Source of the DNA: JANQOH01 sp965201115
GTDB lineage: Bacteria > Pseudomonadota > Alphaproteobacteria > UBA7887
Length of the DNA stretch: 64,000 nucleotides
Direction: 5' to 3'
NCBI GenBank assembly: GCA_965201115.1
Contig: OZ241745.1
Coordinates: forward strand, 744,001-808,000
This document shows positions 42,641 to 51,705 of the stretch, piece after piece; position 1 is the stretch's first letter, and each line of letters starts with the position of its first letter. Position numbers and translations under genes: made by a program. The notes beneath the pieces are model-generated. The model was given only the letters and a program-made list of their open reading frames with translations. It did not search any database and was not told where the DNA came from.

Positions 42641-43654
42641 GTGACTGCCGCGCCCGCGATCCTGACGACGGTCGTCGGCTCATATCCCGTTCCGGCGTGG
42701 CTGCCGGGCGCGCCCACCGAGCGCGCCCTGATCGACGCCACCCGCGTTGTGCTGCACACGCAGGAACGCGCCGGAATCGACACGGTCTGCGACGGCGAAC
42801 TCTACCGCTTCGACCCCGGCCACCCCGAGACCAACGGCATGATCGATTATTTCGTCGGGCCGATGGCGGGGGTGCGCACGGAGATTTCGTTCGCCGAGGC
42901 GGCGGCCTGGCGCGCAAGCGCGGGCGCGGGCTATCGGCGCCGCCCGCCCGGCGTGGTCGAGGGGCCGCTGGGGAGCGGCGCGCTCGATCTGCCCGCCGCC
43001 TGCGCGCGGGCGCGGCGGCTGACCGCGCTGCCGTTCAAGTTCACCCTCACCGGGCCGCACATGCTGGCGAAAGTGCTGATCGATCGCCATTACGGCGATC
43101 TGGAAGCGCTCGCCGGCGCGCTGGCGACAGTGCTCGCCGAGCAGGTCGCCGGCTGCGACGCCGACGTCATTCAGATCGACGAAGCCAACCTGCCGGGGCA
43201 TCCCGAGGAATCGGAGATAGCCGCGAACGCGCTCAACACCGTGCTCGATGCGGTTCGGGGCGCGCCGGCGCTGCATATGTGCTTCGGCAATTACGGCGGG
43301 CAGTCGGTGCAGCGCGGCGGGTGGGACGCGCTCCTGGGCTATCTCGACAGCCTGCGCGTCGATCACATCGTGATGGAAACCGCGCACCGCCCGCCGGACG
43401 AACTCGCGGTCTTCGCCGATCTGCGCCCCGGGATCGGCCTGGGCCTGGGCGTGGTCGACATCAAGCGCACGGTGGTGGAAACCGCCGACGATGTCGCGCG
43501 CGCGATCGAACGCGCCGCGCGCCTGCTCGGCCCCGAGCGCATACGCTACATCCACCCCGACTGCGGCTTCTGGATGCTCGACCGCGGCATCGCCGACGCC
43601 AAGATCGCCGCGCTGGCGGCCGGCCGCGACCTGTATATGGGGCGGCGCGGCTGA
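42641..43654 (+). CDS. MetE C-terminal-like methionine synthase/methyltransferase
   Basis: The 337-residue protein starts at a GTG (TAAPAILTTVVGSYPVPAWL), with SYP, VCDGELYRFDPG, QIDEANL and the zinc site formed by HMCFGNYG, METAH and HPDCGFWMLDRGIA. It matches the C-terminal (catalytic) half of cobalamin-independent methionine synthase, in a stand-alone form. The methyl donor and acceptor may differ from MetE. It follows the GST gene by 7 bp. Confidence 0.85.
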   Translation: MTAAPAILTTVVGSYPVPAWLPGAPTERALIDATRVVLHTQERAGIDTVCDGELYRFDPGHPETNGMIDYFVGPMAGVRTEISFAEAAAWRASAGAGYRRRPPGVVEGPLGSGALDLPAACARARRLTALPFKFTLTGPHMLAKVLIDRHYGDLEALAGALATVLAEQVAGCDADVIQIDEANLPGHPEESEIAANALNTVLDAVRGAPALHMCFGNYGGQSVQRGGWDALLGYLDSLRVDHIVMETAHRPPDELAVFADLRPGIGLGLGVVDIKRTVVETADDVARAIERAARLLGPERIRYIHPDCGFWMLDRGIADAKIAALAAGRDLYMGRRG

Positions 43655-43698
43655 CGCCGGGCGGGCAAGAAAAAACACGCGGCGCCGTTGACGCGCCG

Positions 43699-43727
43699 TT
43701 GACGCGGCGCCCCGTCTTCGGTTATCG
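43699..43727 (+). promoter_or_regulatory. Sigma70-like promoter upstream of the colicin-E5-like gene
   Basis: TTGACG (43699-43704) and TTATCG (43722-43727) are 17 bp apart, ending ~80 bp before the ATG of the ribonuclease gene. The boxes are acceptable; a second TTGACG lies 11 bp upstream. Confidence 0.4.
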
Positions 43728-43808
43728 TCATGCGTCGTTGCGCCCGGTCGGCGAACGACGGGCTGCCGCAGCGGTTTCCGCCGCGCCGGGGGCGGGGGAT
43801 GAAACGCG

Positions 43809-44102
43809 ATGGATGGCCCGGAAGCGCCGTGGGCGTTGGGACACCGCAAGACCGCGAGGAAATGGAGGAGACAACTCGCGGATCGCGGCTGGACCGCCGA
43901 GACGATAGGCGAGGCTGTCCGCGCTCCGCTGGAAACATTCGACGAGACGAACTACGTCAATCCCGGCAACCGCGCGGTCCGCTGCGTGCATCCGGGAACC
44001 GGCAATTCCGTCGTGATCGACGTCGTGACGAGGGAGGTGTTGCATGTTGGAAAAATGGGGTTTCGGTACCGAACGGACCGTCTACGTCGAGCTTCTCGAT
44101 GA
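43809..44102 (+). CDS. Free-standing colicin-E5-like tRNA ribonuclease
   Basis: The 97-residue protein MDGPEAPWALGHRKTARKWR has the pattern of the colicin E5 nuclease domain: LADRGWTAETIGEAVRAPLE, then NPGNRAVRCVHPGTGNSVVI, VTREVLHVG and GFRYR. Colicin E5 cleaves the anticodon loops of tRNAs for Tyr, His, Asn and Asp at Q34; a colicin-sized protein has this domain at its end, whereas here it is alone with no translocation part. It overlaps the next gene by 59 bp, as toxin-immunity pairs often do. The fold call is from pattern, not a search. Confidence 0.65.
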   Translation: MDGPEAPWALGHRKTARKWRRQLADRGWTAETIGEAVRAPLETFDETNYVNPGNRAVRCVHPGTGNSVVIDVVTREVLHVGKMGFRYRTDRLRRASR

Positions 44103-44358
44103 GGGCGTGTTCGTCATGCGGCCCGCGCCAGGCGAATGGGTCGGCGGCAACGTCTACCGGCTTCTGCCCGTTCCCGACTACGACGAAGACTTGGAAACGT
44201 GGAAGTTTCCCCCGGGCTCCGAGGTCGAGTGCGCGCTCGAGGATCATCGGGGCGAAAGGGTGCTCGTCGCGCGAAGCGCGGCGGCGTCCGGGGCGTTGCG
44301 CGCGGAGCGGGTTTACGAAGCCGCCGAGCCGCCCCCGCCGCTTTGGCCCCGGGAATAG
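44044..44358 (+). CDS. Probable immunity/antitoxin partner
   Basis: The 104-residue acidic protein begins MLEKWGFGTERTVYVELLDE, with VFVMRPAPGEWVGG, YRLLPVPDYDEDLETWKF and PPGSEVECALED. It is strongly acidic in the middle, fitting a partner for the basic nuclease. The start lies inside the upstream gene in another frame (59-bp overlap). The role as immunity protein is inferred from overlap, size and charge; I do not recognise the family. Confidence 0.5.
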   Translation: MLEKWGFGTERTVYVELLDEGVFVMRPAPGEWVGGNVYRLLPVPDYDEDLETWKFPPGSEVECALEDHRGERVLVARSAAASGALRAERVYEAAEPPPPLWPRE

Positions 44359-44389
44359 CCCAACCCGGCGGGCGGCGTCTTCGCCCCGT

Positions 44390-44581
44390 TCATGACGGGG
44401 GCTTGAAGACGCTGTCCGCCGCCTGTTGCAACCGGCGCTTGCGCGCGATCTCGCCGCGCACCCGCGCAATCTCGGCCTCGAGCGCCGCCGTATAGGCTTC
44501 CAGCGCGTCGATCGACATCCGGTCGAGCGCGCGCGGGAACTCGCCGTCGGGGCGCGCCGGGGGCGCGTCGTCTTCGATCAT
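44390..44581 (-). CDS. DUF1192 family protein
   Basis: The 63-residue protein MIEDDAPPARPDGEFPRALD has the MSIDALEAYTAALEAEIARV helix typical of DUF1192, a short conserved alphaproteobacterial protein of unknown role with a coiled-coil. It is convergent with the ribonuclease pair and divergent from the quinone oxidoreductase gene. Confidence 0.85.
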   Translation of the reverse strand: MIEDDAPPARPDGEFPRALDRMSIDALEAYTAALEAEIARVRGEIARKRRLQQAADSVFKPPS

Positions 44582-44874
44582 GGCCGTCTCCCGCCGCTTG
44601 GTGCGCCGGCATCTTGCCCGCATGAGCGCGCCGGCGCAAAGGAACGTCGGGGAAGGCTCCCCGGCGGCGCGCGCGCCGGCCTTGACGCCGCCGCGCCGGC
44701 GGGCCAGAATTGCGTCGTCCGCGCGGCGCCCGCGGCCGGATCGAGTCGGCCCGCCCCGGATTCTCGAAAGCGCCGCCGTGTCGGCGGAGCAGCCTGTTCG
44801 ATATGCCCACGGCGGGCTCGCGGGCCGATGGCGCGGGCCGTTTCGTGTCGCGCGCAAGGGAGCGAAGCACTGGC

Positions 44875-45891
44875 ATGACGACGGCGACAAAAATCCCCGC
44901 CGCGATGACGGTCGTGGAGATCGAAAAGCCCGGCGGCCCCGAGGTTCTGAGGCCCGCCAGCCGTCCGGTTCCGCGTCCGGGACACGGCGAAATCCTGATC
45001 GCCGTCGAGGCGGCCGGAGTCAACCGTCCCGACGTCATGCAGCGCCAGGGCCGCTACCCGCCGCCGCCGGGCGCGTCCGACCTGCCGGGCCTCGAGGTTG
45101 CGGGCCGCGTGGCCGCGTGCGGGCCGGGCGTCGCCGAGTGGCGGCCGGGCGACGCGGTTTGCGCGCTTGCGCCGGGCGGCGGCTACGCCGAATTCTGCCT
45201 TGCGCCCGCGCCGCAAGCGCTGCCCGTTCCCGCCGGCCTCGATGCGGCGGGCGCGGCCGCCTTGCCCGAGGTCATGTTTACCGTGTGGCCCAACCTGTTC
45301 GAGCGCGGCCGCCTGGCGGCCGGCGAAACGCTTCTCGTGCATGGCGGCTCGAGCGGCATCGGCACGGCCGCGATACAGCTGGCGCGGGCGTTCGGCGCGC
45401 GCGTCTTCGCGACCGCCAACGGCGCCGGGAAATGCCGCGCCTGCGAATCGCTGGGCGCCGAGCGCGCCATCGATTACCCGAACGAGGATTTCGTCGCCGC
45501 CGTCAAGAACGCCACCGGCGGCCGCGGCGCCGATGTCGTGCTCGACATGGTCGCGGGCGGCTATGTCGCGCGCAATATCGACGTTCTCGCCGACGACGGC
45601 CGGCTCGTCGTTATCGCCGTCATGGGCGGGCGGCGCGCCGAGGTCGATTTCATGGCCGTCCTCCGGCGCCGCCTGACGATTACCGGCTCGACCCTGCGCC
45701 CGCGCCCGGTGGAAACGAAGGCGGGCTTCGCCGCCGCGCTGCGGGCGCATGTGTGGCCGCTCGTCGCCGCGGGCCGTGTGCGCCCCGTTATCGACCGGAT
45801 ATTTCCGCTCGCCGAGGCCGACGCGGCGCACGCGCTGATGGAGTCGAGCCGGCATATCGGCAAGATCGTCCTGACTGTCCCGAGCCGATAG
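44875..45891 (+). CDS. NAD(P)H quinone oxidoreductase (PIG3 family)
   Basis: The 338-residue MDR protein begins MTTATKIPAAMTVVEIEKPG. It has GVNRPDVMQRQGRYPPPPGA, the PIG3 pattern, VAGRVAACGPGVAEWRPGD and cofactor loop VHGGSSGIGTAAIQLA. It reduces quinones with NADPH. Upstream of the regulator gene, it keeps the conserved alphaproteobacterial order. ATG 44875 is chosen because the earlier frame is Arg-rich. Confidence 0.9.
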   Translation: MTTATKIPAAMTVVEIEKPGGPEVLRPASRPVPRPGHGEILIAVEAAGVNRPDVMQRQGRYPPPPGASDLPGLEVAGRVAACGPGVAEWRPGDAVCALAPGGGYAEFCLAPAPQALPVPAGLDAAGAAALPEVMFTVWPNLFERGRLAAGETLLVHGGSSGIGTAAIQLARAFGARVFATANGAGKCRACESLGAERAIDYPNEDFVAAVKNATGGRGADVVLDMVAGGYVARNIDVLADDGRLVVIAVMGGRRAEVDFMAVLRRRLTITGSTLRPRPVETKAGFAAALRAHVWPLVAAGRVRPVIDRIFPLAEADAAHALMESSRHIGKIVLTVPSR

Positions 45892-45959
45892 ACGCGCGCG
45901 GCGGCCTTTCGCCCGCCCGCGCGCCCATATGTCGGAAACCCACCGAGAGGAACGCGAAT

Positions 45960-46547
45960 ATGGCGCAACCCCTGATGCCGAAGGCCACCGCGGTCTGGCT
46001 TGTCGAAAACACCATCCTGACATTCGATCAGATCGCCGAATTCTGCGGGATGCATTTGCTTGAAGTGCAGGGCATCGCCGACGACGAAGTCGCGGTCGGG
46101 ATCGTCGGGATGGACCCGGTCGCGAACGGGCAGCTGACGCGCGAGGAGATCGCGCGGTGCGAGGCCGACTCCGGCGCGCGGCTCGCGGCCGTGAAGAGCG
46201 GGGCGGACGATGCGCCGCGCCGCAAGGAGCCGCGCTACACGCCGCTCTCGCGGCGCGGCGACCGCCCCGACGCCATCGCCTGGCTTCTGAAATACGCGCC
46301 CGAACTGACCGACCCGCAAATCTGCAAGCTCGTCGGCACCACCCGGCCCACCATCGCGGCGGTGCGCGGCCGCACCCATTGGAACACGCCCAACATCCAG
46401 GCCCGCGACCCCGTGCTGATGGGCCTGTGCGCGCAGACCGACCTGGAGGAGCACCTCGCCGCGGCGCGCGCGCGCGTCGAGCGCGAGGAGGCGAAAACGC
46501 GCGCCCGCGCCGGCGAGGAGGCGCCGCAACCGGGCGGCGCCGCCTGA
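45960..46547 (+). CDS. trcR: DUF1013/TrcR cell-cycle transcriptional regulator
   Basis: The 195-residue protein starts MAQPLMPKATAVWLVENTIL, with FDQIAEFCGMHLLEVQGIAD, RPDAIAWLLKYAPELTDPQI and GTTRPTIAAVRGRTHWN (a helix-turn-helix-like segment). This is the DUF1013 family, restricted to Alphaproteobacteria and linked to cell-cycle transcription. It lies 68 bp after the oxidoreductase and 20 bp before hldE. It is one of the best lineage indicators in the window. Confidence 0.92.
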   Translation: MAQPLMPKATAVWLVENTILTFDQIAEFCGMHLLEVQGIADDEVAVGIVGMDPVANGQLTREEIARCEADSGARLAAVKSGADDAPRRKEPRYTPLSRRGDRPDAIAWLLKYAPELTDPQICKLVGTTRPTIAAVRGRTHWNTPNIQARDPVLMGLCAQTDLEEHLAAARARVEREEAKTRARAGEEAPQPGGAA

Positions 46548-46567
46548 ACGCGGACGCCGCCGTTGCC

Positions 46568-48043
46568 ATGACCGCCGGCGCTGCCGCGCTGGCGGCCCTC
46601 GCGCCCCGCCTGGCCGAGGGCCGCGTGCTTTGCGTCGGCGATCTCATGCTCGACCGCTTTCTCTACGGGCAGGTCGATCGGGTGTCGCCCGAGGCGCCCG
46701 TGCCGGTGCTCCGCGTCGCCCGCGAGCGCACCATGCTCGGCGGCGCCGGCAATGTGGTGCGCAATCTCGTCGCCCTCGGCGCCGAGGCCGTGTTCGTCGC
46801 CACTATCGGCAACGACCGCGCCGGCAGCCGGCTCGCCACGCTGATCGACGCCGAACGCGGCGTCGATGCGCGCCTGATGCGCACCGCCGACCGCGGCTCC
46901 ACCGTCAAGAGCCGCTATCTCGCCGGGGGGCAGCAGTTGCTCCGCGCCGACCGCGACCCCGACGGACCGCTCCCCGGCCCGGTGGCGGCGGACCTCGCCG
47001 AAGCCGCCGCCGCCGCCGTAAGCGAGTGCGGCGCCGTGGTGATTTCCGACTACGGCAAGGGCGTCGTGAGCGACGCGCTGATCGCGGAGGTTCTCGCCGC
47101 CGCCCGCCCGCGCGGCCTGCCCGTCGTCGTCGATCCCAAGGGGAACGATTTCTCGCGCTACCGCGGCGCGGGGACAATCACGCCCAACCGCGCCGAACTG
47201 AGCGCGGCAAGCCGCGCCCCCGCCGACACCGACGACGCCGTAACCGCCGCCGCGCGCCGGCTGGCGATCGAACTGGATTTCGAGCGCGTTCTCGTCACGC
47301 GCGGGGCCATCGGCATGAGCTTGGTGACGCGCGATGCCGTGCAGCATTTTCCCGCCCGCGCGCGCGAGGTGTTCGATGTATCGGGCGCGGGCGACACCGT
47401 GGTCGCCGCGGTCGCCGCCGCCGCCGCCGCCGGCCTCGCGCCGGCGGAAGGCGCGCAGATGGCCAACGCCGCCGCGGGCCTCGTGGTCGGCAAGGTAGGC
47501 ACCGCCGTCGCCGGCGCCGAGGAGCTCGCGTCGGCGCTCCATCGCGGCGAGGTGCTGGCGAGCGAATCGAAACTCGCCGGCCCCGCCCAGGCCGCCGAGC
47601 GCGTCGAACGCTGGCGCCGCCGCGGCGCCCGCGTCGGATTTACCAACGGTTGTTTCGACCTCGTTCATCCCGGCCATGTCTCGCTGCTGCGCCAGGCGCG
47701 CGCGGCGTGCGACAGGCTCGTGGTGGGGCTGAACTCCGACGCCTCGACGGCGCGGCTCAAGGGGCCGGGCCGTCCCGTCCAGGGCGAATCCGCGCGCGCG
47801 CTGGTGCTCGCCTCGATGGAGGCCGTCGATACGGTCGTCGTTTTCGCCGAGGACACGCCGCTCGCGCTCATCGACCGCCTGCGCCCCGACGTGCTGGTGA
47901 AAGGCGCCGACTACCGCCTGTCGGAGGTGGTGGGCGCCGATCTTGTGCAAGGCTACGGCGGACAGGTACTGCTCGCGCGCTATGAAAGCGGCTACAGCAC
48001 AAGCGGCGCCATCGCCCGCATGTCCGCCCGCGCCGCGGGCTGA
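46568..48043 (+). CDS. hldE: Bifunctional heptose kinase/adenylyltransferase HldE
   Basis: The 491-residue protein joins a PfkB-type kinase (residues ~1-320: VGDLMLDRFLYGQVDRVSPE, ISDYGKGVV, VFDVSGAGDTVVAAV) to a cytidylyltransferase-fold domain (TNGCFDLVHPGHVSLLRQAR). It makes ADP-heptose precursors for lipopolysaccharide core. Both active sites look complete. It implies an LPS-bearing outer membrane. Confidence 0.95.
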   Translation: MTAGAAALAALAPRLAEGRVLCVGDLMLDRFLYGQVDRVSPEAPVPVLRVARERTMLGGAGNVVRNLVALGAEAVFVATIGNDRAGSRLATLIDAERGVDARLMRTADRGSTVKSRYLAGGQQLLRADRDPDGPLPGPVAADLAEAAAAAVSECGAVVISDYGKGVVSDALIAEVLAAARPRGLPVVVDPKGNDFSRYRGAGTITPNRAELSAASRAPADTDDAVTAAARRLAIELDFERVLVTRGAIGMSLVTRDAVQHFPARAREVFDVSGAGDTVVAAVAAAAAAGLAPAEGAQMANAAAGLVVGKVGTAVAGAEELASALHRGEVLASESKLAGPAQAAERVERWRRRGARVGFTNGCFDLVHPGHVSLLRQARAACDRLVVGLNSDASTARLKGPGRPVQGESARALVLASMEAVDTVVVFAEDTPLALIDRLRPDVLVKGADYRLSEVVGADLVQGYGGQVLLARYESGYSTSGAIARMSARAAG

Positions 48044-48068
48044 CGCGGCGGGGCGGGGGGGGAAACGT

Positions 48069-48647
48069 ATGGCCGCGCAACGCTTGGTCGTCGGCATCGG
48101 CGGCGCGTCCGGCGCCGTGTACGGCATCCGGTTGCTGGAAGTCCTCCGCGGCATGCCGGTGGAGGCCCACCTCGTCGTTACCCGCGCCGGCGAACGAACG
48201 ATAGCGCACGAAACCGACCGCAAGATCGCCGAGGTCAAGGCGCTGGCCGACGCCTGTTACCGCATCGACGATGTGGGCGCCGCCCCGGCCAGCGGCTCGT
48301 TCCCGACGATGGGCATGATCGTCGCGCCGTGCTCGGTGCGCTCGATGTCGGAAATCGCCGCCGGCTTGGGCGCCGACCTGCTGACCCGCGCCGCCGACGT
48401 AACCATCAAGGAGCGCCGCCCTCTCGTGCTGATGGTGCGCGAAACCCCGCTGAACGCCATCCACCTCGCCAACATGACCCGCCTGGCGGAAATGGGCGTA
48501 ACCATCGCGCCCCCCGTCCCCGCTTTCTACGCCCGCCCCGCCTCGCTGGAAGAAATGGTCGATCACACGGTCGCGCGCATGCTCGATCTTTTCGCCCTCG
48601 ACGCTCCCGCCGCCCCCCGCTGGCGCGAAGGCCCCCGCCGCCGGTAA
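48069..48647 (+). CDS. ubiX: Flavin prenyltransferase UbiX
   Basis: The 192-residue protein has GIGGASGAVYGIRLLEVLRG, VAPCSVRSMSEIAAGLGADL, and RPLVLMVRETPLNAIHLANM, the FMN-binding and active-site loops of UbiX. It makes prenylated FMN for the UbiD decarboxylase in ubiquinone synthesis. It starts 25 bp after hldE. Length is normal. Confidence 0.95.
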   Translation: MAAQRLVVGIGGASGAVYGIRLLEVLRGMPVEAHLVVTRAGERTIAHETDRKIAEVKALADACYRIDDVGAAPASGSFPTMGMIVAPCSVRSMSEIAAGLGADLLTRAADVTIKERRPLVLMVRETPLNAIHLANMTRLAEMGVTIAPPVPAFYARPASLEEMVDHTVARMLDLFALDAPAAPRWREGPRRR

Positions 48648-48775
48648 CGGGCGCGCGGTGAACGCGCGGGCTTGCTTGAGGCGCCGGCGGGGCGCTTGCG
48701 CCAACGCCGCGGCGGCGGCATATTCGACAAATCGGCCGCCAACGATGCGGCCGCCGCAAGCGAGTGGAGACGGAC

Positions 48776-48948
48776 ATGGACGCCAAAGGGGCCGCGCAGC
48801 GCGCGCGCCAATACGCCGCCGAAATGTTTGCCGACGAGGACATCCAGAATCTGGGCCTCGAGGAAATCGTGTTCGACGGCAAGCATGAGGCGTGGAACAT
48901 CACGGTGGGCTTTTTTCGCCCTTGGGACCGGCCCAAGAACTTCGCCGC
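48776..48948 (+). pseudogene. Truncated small conserved protein cut by an IS630 scar
   Basis: The frame MDAKGAAQRARQYAAEMFAD, LGLEEIVFDGKHEAWNITVG, FFRPWDRPKN resembles a small conserved protein of ~110 residues. It loses similarity at ~48948, exactly where an IS630 3' end begins, and then runs out of frame to a stop at 49006. Its own C-terminus is missing. Confidence 0.55.
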
Positions 48949-49065
48949 GTCTTCAAGAGTTACGACGATATCGTCGATGCTGCCTGCGACGCTCGGAACC
49001 GCCTGATCGCCATGCTGAAGAAAATAACGTCTATCGGCGCGCGGAAATGGGCGCTTAACGGTTAA
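48949..49065 (+). mobile_element. IS630-family transposase 3' scar
   Basis: In another frame than the truncated gene, 48952-49065 reads FKSYDDIVDAACDARNRLIA, then KKITSIGARKWALNG and a TAA. This is the typical last ~35 residues of IS630-family transposases (YDDIVDA and the SIG.RKWA end). Only this scrap remains. A second shorter scrap is at 63326. Confidence 0.65.
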
Positions 49066-49083
49066 TACAAATAACCTCCGGTG

Positions 49084-50418
49084 TCACTCGTTATCCTCTT
49101 CGATATCATTTATAATGGGAATAGCGACATTCGCAATTCTCATGAATTTGTCGACAATATGATGCATGACGTGGTCATAATGCGGGGAATCCGAGTGTAA
49201 ATTTTCAACCAAAGATTCCCAATTTTTATATCCATCGTCGAACGACTCGAACCAAGGCCAGTAATTCGTGCTATTACCGTAGTCTGCCAACGCACCGTTT
49301 AATTGCTGTCGTCGCGCGTTGTCGGCCACGTCCATCTCACCCTCAGCCAGAGGCGAGGCAACCCCTATTCCCCAGTCTGTAGGGCCCCGTCCTTGCGCCT
49401 GCATACAGATAGCTGTTCGCCCCAAGCGTTCCATGTGGACATTTGTCGTGTATTGTTGCCATGTTGTTCGATAGAAAAACACAGTACATTTATATCGTTC
49501 AGTTCCACCATAATCCCATTTCCCATCTATATCGGAATAGTGCGCACGGAGTTTGTCGCGTAATTTGGCGAATAGACGGCACAGAAATTTCCGGCACAGG
49601 GAATCTCTGACATCAGGCCAGACTTCGCGAATAGTTGAAGCGAACTCCACGCCGGACGCCGTAGAAAGCAGAAAGTCTCTAAGGGCTTCTCCAGCCAGTC
49701 CTGGCATGGTTCCTCCTCCTCTCAACACTTGCCGGCAACAGGTTTGCGCGTCACCCAGAAACCAGCGCAAGCGGTCCGCTTCGCACAGCAGTCGGCAATC
49801 TCCAAACCAATCGGCAAGCGAATAATTCAGGCGGTAGGCGTCCCATTCTTCATCATCTCGCAACCTGCCATCATCGTCCGGCTGTCGGGATGCATAGGGC
49901 ATTATCATGAATCCGTGATTGTTTGGGGATCCGTCGTCCGGCGGTGCCATCTTCACCGGGCATTGGCCCAAGGGAGATAGGTAGATTAACATCGTTTTCT
50001 GGTATTTCTGTCGCATCCACATGCCATAGTCTTGCAACTGCTGCGGTCCGTCACGGGCACCTCTCTTGTGCTCTATGACGACGCATTGGCTGGCGCTGAT
50101 TCGAATGAATATGTCGAGCCGTCGCGGGCGTCTGTCGCAAACGATTGCTTTCTCAAGCGTAACTTGACTTGCGTCCAGACCGTCTGGCAAGTCGAAATGC
50201 TCTAGCCGTTTGAGAAACCGCCGCAGGAAGGCGGCGCCCTGCCCGTGCGCCCCTCGGGGATTGAGCAAGTCGGCGATAACCTGCGATAATCCGAGTTCGT
50301 CGCGCGCGAGATAGTCGAACGCGTTGAAGCGGGGTGCGTGCCGCCGTTCCTCCTCGCGTTGTTGTCGACGCATGCTTTCCATAAGTACGGCTAATTGCGA
50401 GAGAAACACTTCGTACAC
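49084..50418 (-). CDS. Low-GC PD-(D/E)XK nuclease superfamily protein (foreign)
   Basis: The 444-residue protein starts MYEVFLSQLAVLMESMRRQQ. It contains the PDDEXK_4 core: FNAFDYLARDELGLSQVIAD, RRLDIFIRISASQCVVIEHK (Asp and the E-x-K in IEHK), then QQLQDYGMWMR. Base composition is clearly lower in GC than its neighbours, and codon use differs, marking recent transfer. It stands alone beside an IS630 scar. Such nuclease-fold proteins are often in restriction or defence contexts; the partner is not seen. Confidence 0.75.
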   Translation of the reverse strand: MYEVFLSQLAVLMESMRRQQREEERRHAPRFNAFDYLARDELGLSQVIADLLNPRGAHGQGAAFLRRFLKRLEHFDLPDGLDASQVTLEKAIVCDRRPRRLDIFIRISASQCVVIEHKRGARDGPQQLQDYGMWMRQKYQKTMLIYLSPLGQCPVKMAPPDDGSPNNHGFMIMPYASRQPDDDGRLRDDEEWDAYRLNYSLADWFGDCRLLCEADRLRWFLGDAQTCCRQVLRGGGTMPGLAGEALRDFLLSTASGVEFASTIREVWPDVRDSLCRKFLCRLFAKLRDKLRAHYSDIDGKWDYGGTERYKCTVFFYRTTWQQYTTNVHMERLGRTAICMQAQGRGPTDWGIGVASPLAEGEMDVADNARRQQLNGALADYGNSTNYWPWFESFDDGYKNWESLVENLHSDSPHYDHVMHHIVDKFMRIANVAIPIINDIEEDNE

Positions 50419-50508
50419 AGTGGGCCTCCATCCGTTCGAGATTCATGCCGACATCCGGGGAACGTGCAGCAGTTCGGGCCACCCGCATGCAACGGCGGCG
50501 CGTCCGTC

Positions 50509-51705
50509 TCACCGCCTGTGGGTGATGCCGCGCACGCCTTTCGGCGGGTGGGCGGCGAGGGCGACTTCGTCGGGTTCGCAGCCCCAGCCGGGGGTGTCGG
50601 GGACGATGACGTGACCGTCCTCGAACCGTGGCGTGTGCGTGAAGAGCTCGTCGCGCCACGGGACTTGGTCCATGTCGATTTCCATGATGCGCAGGTTCGG
50701 GACCGCGGCGGCGAAATGCACGTTCATCATCGAGCACAGATGGCCGTAGAAATTGTGCGGCGCGATGTTGATCTCCCACGCCTCGGCGCAGGCGGCGATC
50801 TTCATGGACTGCGCGGCTCCGTTCCATATCGCGTCGATAATGGCGATATCGACCGAGCGATTCTCGAAATAGGGCTTGAACTCGCGCAGGCCGATCAGCG
50901 TTTCGCAGCCCGAGATCGGCGTTCGCGAGGCGCGGCGGACCTCGGCCAGCGCCGCCGCGTCGTAGCAGTCGATCTCGTACCAGAAGAGTTTGTACGGGTC
51001 GAGCGCGTCGGCAATTTGCAAGAGCCCCTCCGGCCGGAAATTGAAGTTGAGATCGAGCAGGATGTCCATGTCCGGCCCGGCGCCCTCGCGGAACGCCTCG
51101 ATTTGCGCCTGCAGCGCGCGGATGACGCCGCGCTCCGCGTTCAGGTCCGGTTTGCCGCTCGGCATGTTGAAGCCCGGCGCCCAGAGGCGCGGCTTGCCGT
51201 CGAACAGGAACACGTTGGTCTTGAGCGCCGTGAACCCCGCCTCGCGCACTTCGCGGCCCTGGGCGCGCACATCGTCGAGCGAGGCGAGCGGCGGCGTGTC
51301 GTGGACCTCGGGGTTCTGTATGCGGTAGGTTCCGCAATGCGACCAATAGACGCGCACGCGGTCGCGCACCGCGCCGCCCAGCAGTTCGTGGACGGGAACG
51401 CCGTAATGTTTCGCCTTGAGGTCGAGCAGGGCGTTTTCGATCGCGCCGATGGCCTGCCCGATCACGCCGCCCGCGGCCGGACGCGTCGCCGCGTAGAGCA
51501 GCCAGTAGATGCGTTCGGGCGCGCGCGCGTCCTCGCCGATTATGTGCGCCGACAACGCCTGTATGGCGGCGGTCACGCCGGGCGAGCCGAAGCCTTCCTG
51601 ATACTCGCTCCAGCCGACCAGGCCGTTGCTCGCGGATATCTTGCAGAACGAGAAATCGCGCCAGCCGGCGTCGGCGTGCAGGGTTTCCACGGCGGTAATC
51701 TTCAT
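50509..51705 (-). CDS. Mandelate racemase/muconate lactonising enolase-superfamily enzyme
   Basis: The 398-residue protein starts MKITAVETLHADAGWRDFSF. It has the enolase-superfamily barrel with metal ligands in LLDLNFNFR, FWYEIDCYD and GCETLIGL, and the acid/base loop ALKTNVFLF. It removes the alpha-proton of a carboxylate substrate, either racemising or dehydrating it. The start overlaps the stop of the aminotransferase gene (ATGA), so the two act together. Substrate not assignable. Confidence 0.85.
   Translation of the reverse strand: MKITAVETLHADAGWRDFSFCKISASNGLVGWSEYQEGFGSPGVTAAIQALSAHIIGEDARAPERIYWLLYAATRPAAGGVIGQAIGAIENALLDLKAKHYGVPVHELLGGAVRDRVRVYWSHCGTYRIQNPEVHDTPPLASLDDVRAQGREVREAGFTALKTNVFLFDGKPRLWAPGFNMPSGKPDLNAERGVIRALQAQIEAFREGAGPDMDILLDLNFNFRPEGLLQIADALDPYKLFWYEIDCYDAAALAEVRRASRTPISGCETLIGLREFKPYFENRSVDIAIIDAIWNGAAQSMKIAACAEAWEINIAPHNFYGHLCSMMNVHFAAAVPNLRIMEIDMDQVPWRDELFTHTPRFEDGHVIVPDTPGWGCEPDEVALAAHPPKGVRGITHRR

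Noticed and set aside
43741..44400. A longer frame from ATG 43730 overlapping the ribonuclease gene
   Set aside because: It is out of frame with the conserved RGWT and NPGN segments, which fit ATG 43809; composition is random-like.
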